From contig NC_088298.1 in the NCBI RefSeq assembly GCF_032854445.1, forward strand, positions 12,017,504-12,081,503: 64,000 bases of DNA, in the 5' to 3' direction. The DNA is from Liolophura sinensis (Eukaryota > Mollusca > Polyplacophora > Chitonida > Chitonidae). Each line of letters begins with the position of its first letter. Position 1 is the stretch's first letter. The notes beneath the pieces are model-generated. The model was not told where the DNA came from. It searched no databases and saw only the letters and a list, made by a program, of their open reading frames with translations. A program made the position numbers and the translations under genes. This document shows, piece by piece, positions 63,425 to 64,000 of this stretch.

Positions 63425-64000
63425 GCAACCTTGGGAATGGAGCAGATATTACTGTAGTGCTACCTTGGGAATGGAGCAGATATTACTGTAGTGCAACCTT
63501 GGGAATGGAGCAGACATTACTGTAGTGCTACCTTGGGAATGGAGCAGACATTACTGTAGTGCTACCTTGGGAATGGAGCAGACATTACCGCAGTGCAACC
63601 TTGGGAATGGAGCAGACATTACTGCAGTGCAACCTTGGGAATGGAGCAGACATTACTGTAGTGCTACCTTGGGAATGGAGCAGACATTACTGCAGTGCTA
63701 CCTTGGGAATGGAGCAGACATTACTGTAGTGCTACCTTGGGAATGGAGCAGACATTACTGTAGTGCTACCTTGGGAATGGAGCAGACATTACTGTAGTGC
63801 AACCTTGGGAATGGAGCAGACATTACTGTAGTGCTACCTTGGGAATGGAGCAGACATTACTGTAGTGCTACCTTGGGAATGGAGCAGACATTACTGTAGT
63901 GCTACCTTGGGAATGGAGCAGACATTACTGTAGTGCTACCTTGGGAATGGAGCAGACATTACTGTAGTGCTACCTTGGGAATGGAGCAGACATTACTGTA
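63425..64000 (+). repeat. 34-bp minisatellite, about 17 copies, cut by the window end
   Basis: The unit is ttgggaatggagcagacatt followed by actgtagtgctacc. The period is 34 bp (63431 to 63465). The array continues past position 64000. The 90-aa plus ORF is an artefact. Confidence -1.

Noticed and set aside
63525-63797. 90-aa ORF with LGNGADITAV repeats
   Set aside because: Frame of the 34-bp array.

Overview
The window looks like nuclear DNA of a lophotrochozoan animal, most likely a marine mollusc. The evidence is short coding exons with GT/AG introns, very abundant minisatellites, many copies of a tRNA-derived SINE ending in an AAATA tail, and two animal signalling genes. I cannot name the species from the sequence. 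Almost every long open reading frame here is a minisatellite or an antisense shadow. The real coding content is about 43 small exons, which I assembled from splice signals, reading phase and protein motifs.

Gene 1 (+ strand, about 1.0-26.4 kb; the 5' end lies left of the window) is a receptor-type protein tyrosine phosphatase. The visible ectodomain has one 8-cysteine EGF-like module, a fucolectin-type (F5/8-like, FTP) lectin domain on two exons, and six more EGF-like modules. All of these are symmetric phase 1-1 exons. A transmembrane segment follows, then a juxtamembrane region with three YEN motifs, a near-canonical PTP domain (D1, with WSD in place of WPD) and a degenerate second PTP domain (D2). 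All 27 exons join in phase, giving 1129 visible residues and a TGA stop at 26446-26448.

Gene 2 (- strand, about 61.9-31.8 kb) is a class I cyclic nucleotide phosphodiesterase of the PDE1 (calcium/calmodulin-dependent) family with all metal-binding motifs intact. Sixteen exons join in phase into 793 visible residues. The three N-terminal exons do not resemble the vertebrate PDE1 N terminus and I do not recognise them. The C-terminal tail has a duplicated RQTSTTGLLDK motif, and an alternative last exon may exist at about 40.1 kb. The two genes converge tail to tail, separated by a 2.8-kb satellite at 26.77-29.55 kb.

Mobile DNA: a frameshifted non-LTR retrotransposon fragment at the left edge, about 16 copies or pieces of one tRNA-derived SINE, a second tRNA-like SINE family (42.68 and 22.48 kb), a pair of TTAA-flanked MITEs in opposite orientation (1.3 and 55.6 kb), a 560-bp palindromic element (57.2 kb) and a 116-bp fold-back (35.05 kb). 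More than 15 tandem arrays fill the introns, and the last 1.6 kb is two arrays, the second cut by the window edge.

The most unusual pattern is that several tandem arrays are built on splice junctions. Copies of exon edge plus splice site are amplified at 14.03 kb (acceptor, 52 bp), 25.2 kb (donor, 55 bp) and 48.8 kb (donor, 28 bp). Arrays also abut an acceptor at 47.3 kb and a donor at 19.24 kb. In the three junction-spanning cases I traced, the distal copies would give frameshifts or stops, so only the gene-proximal junction appears productive.
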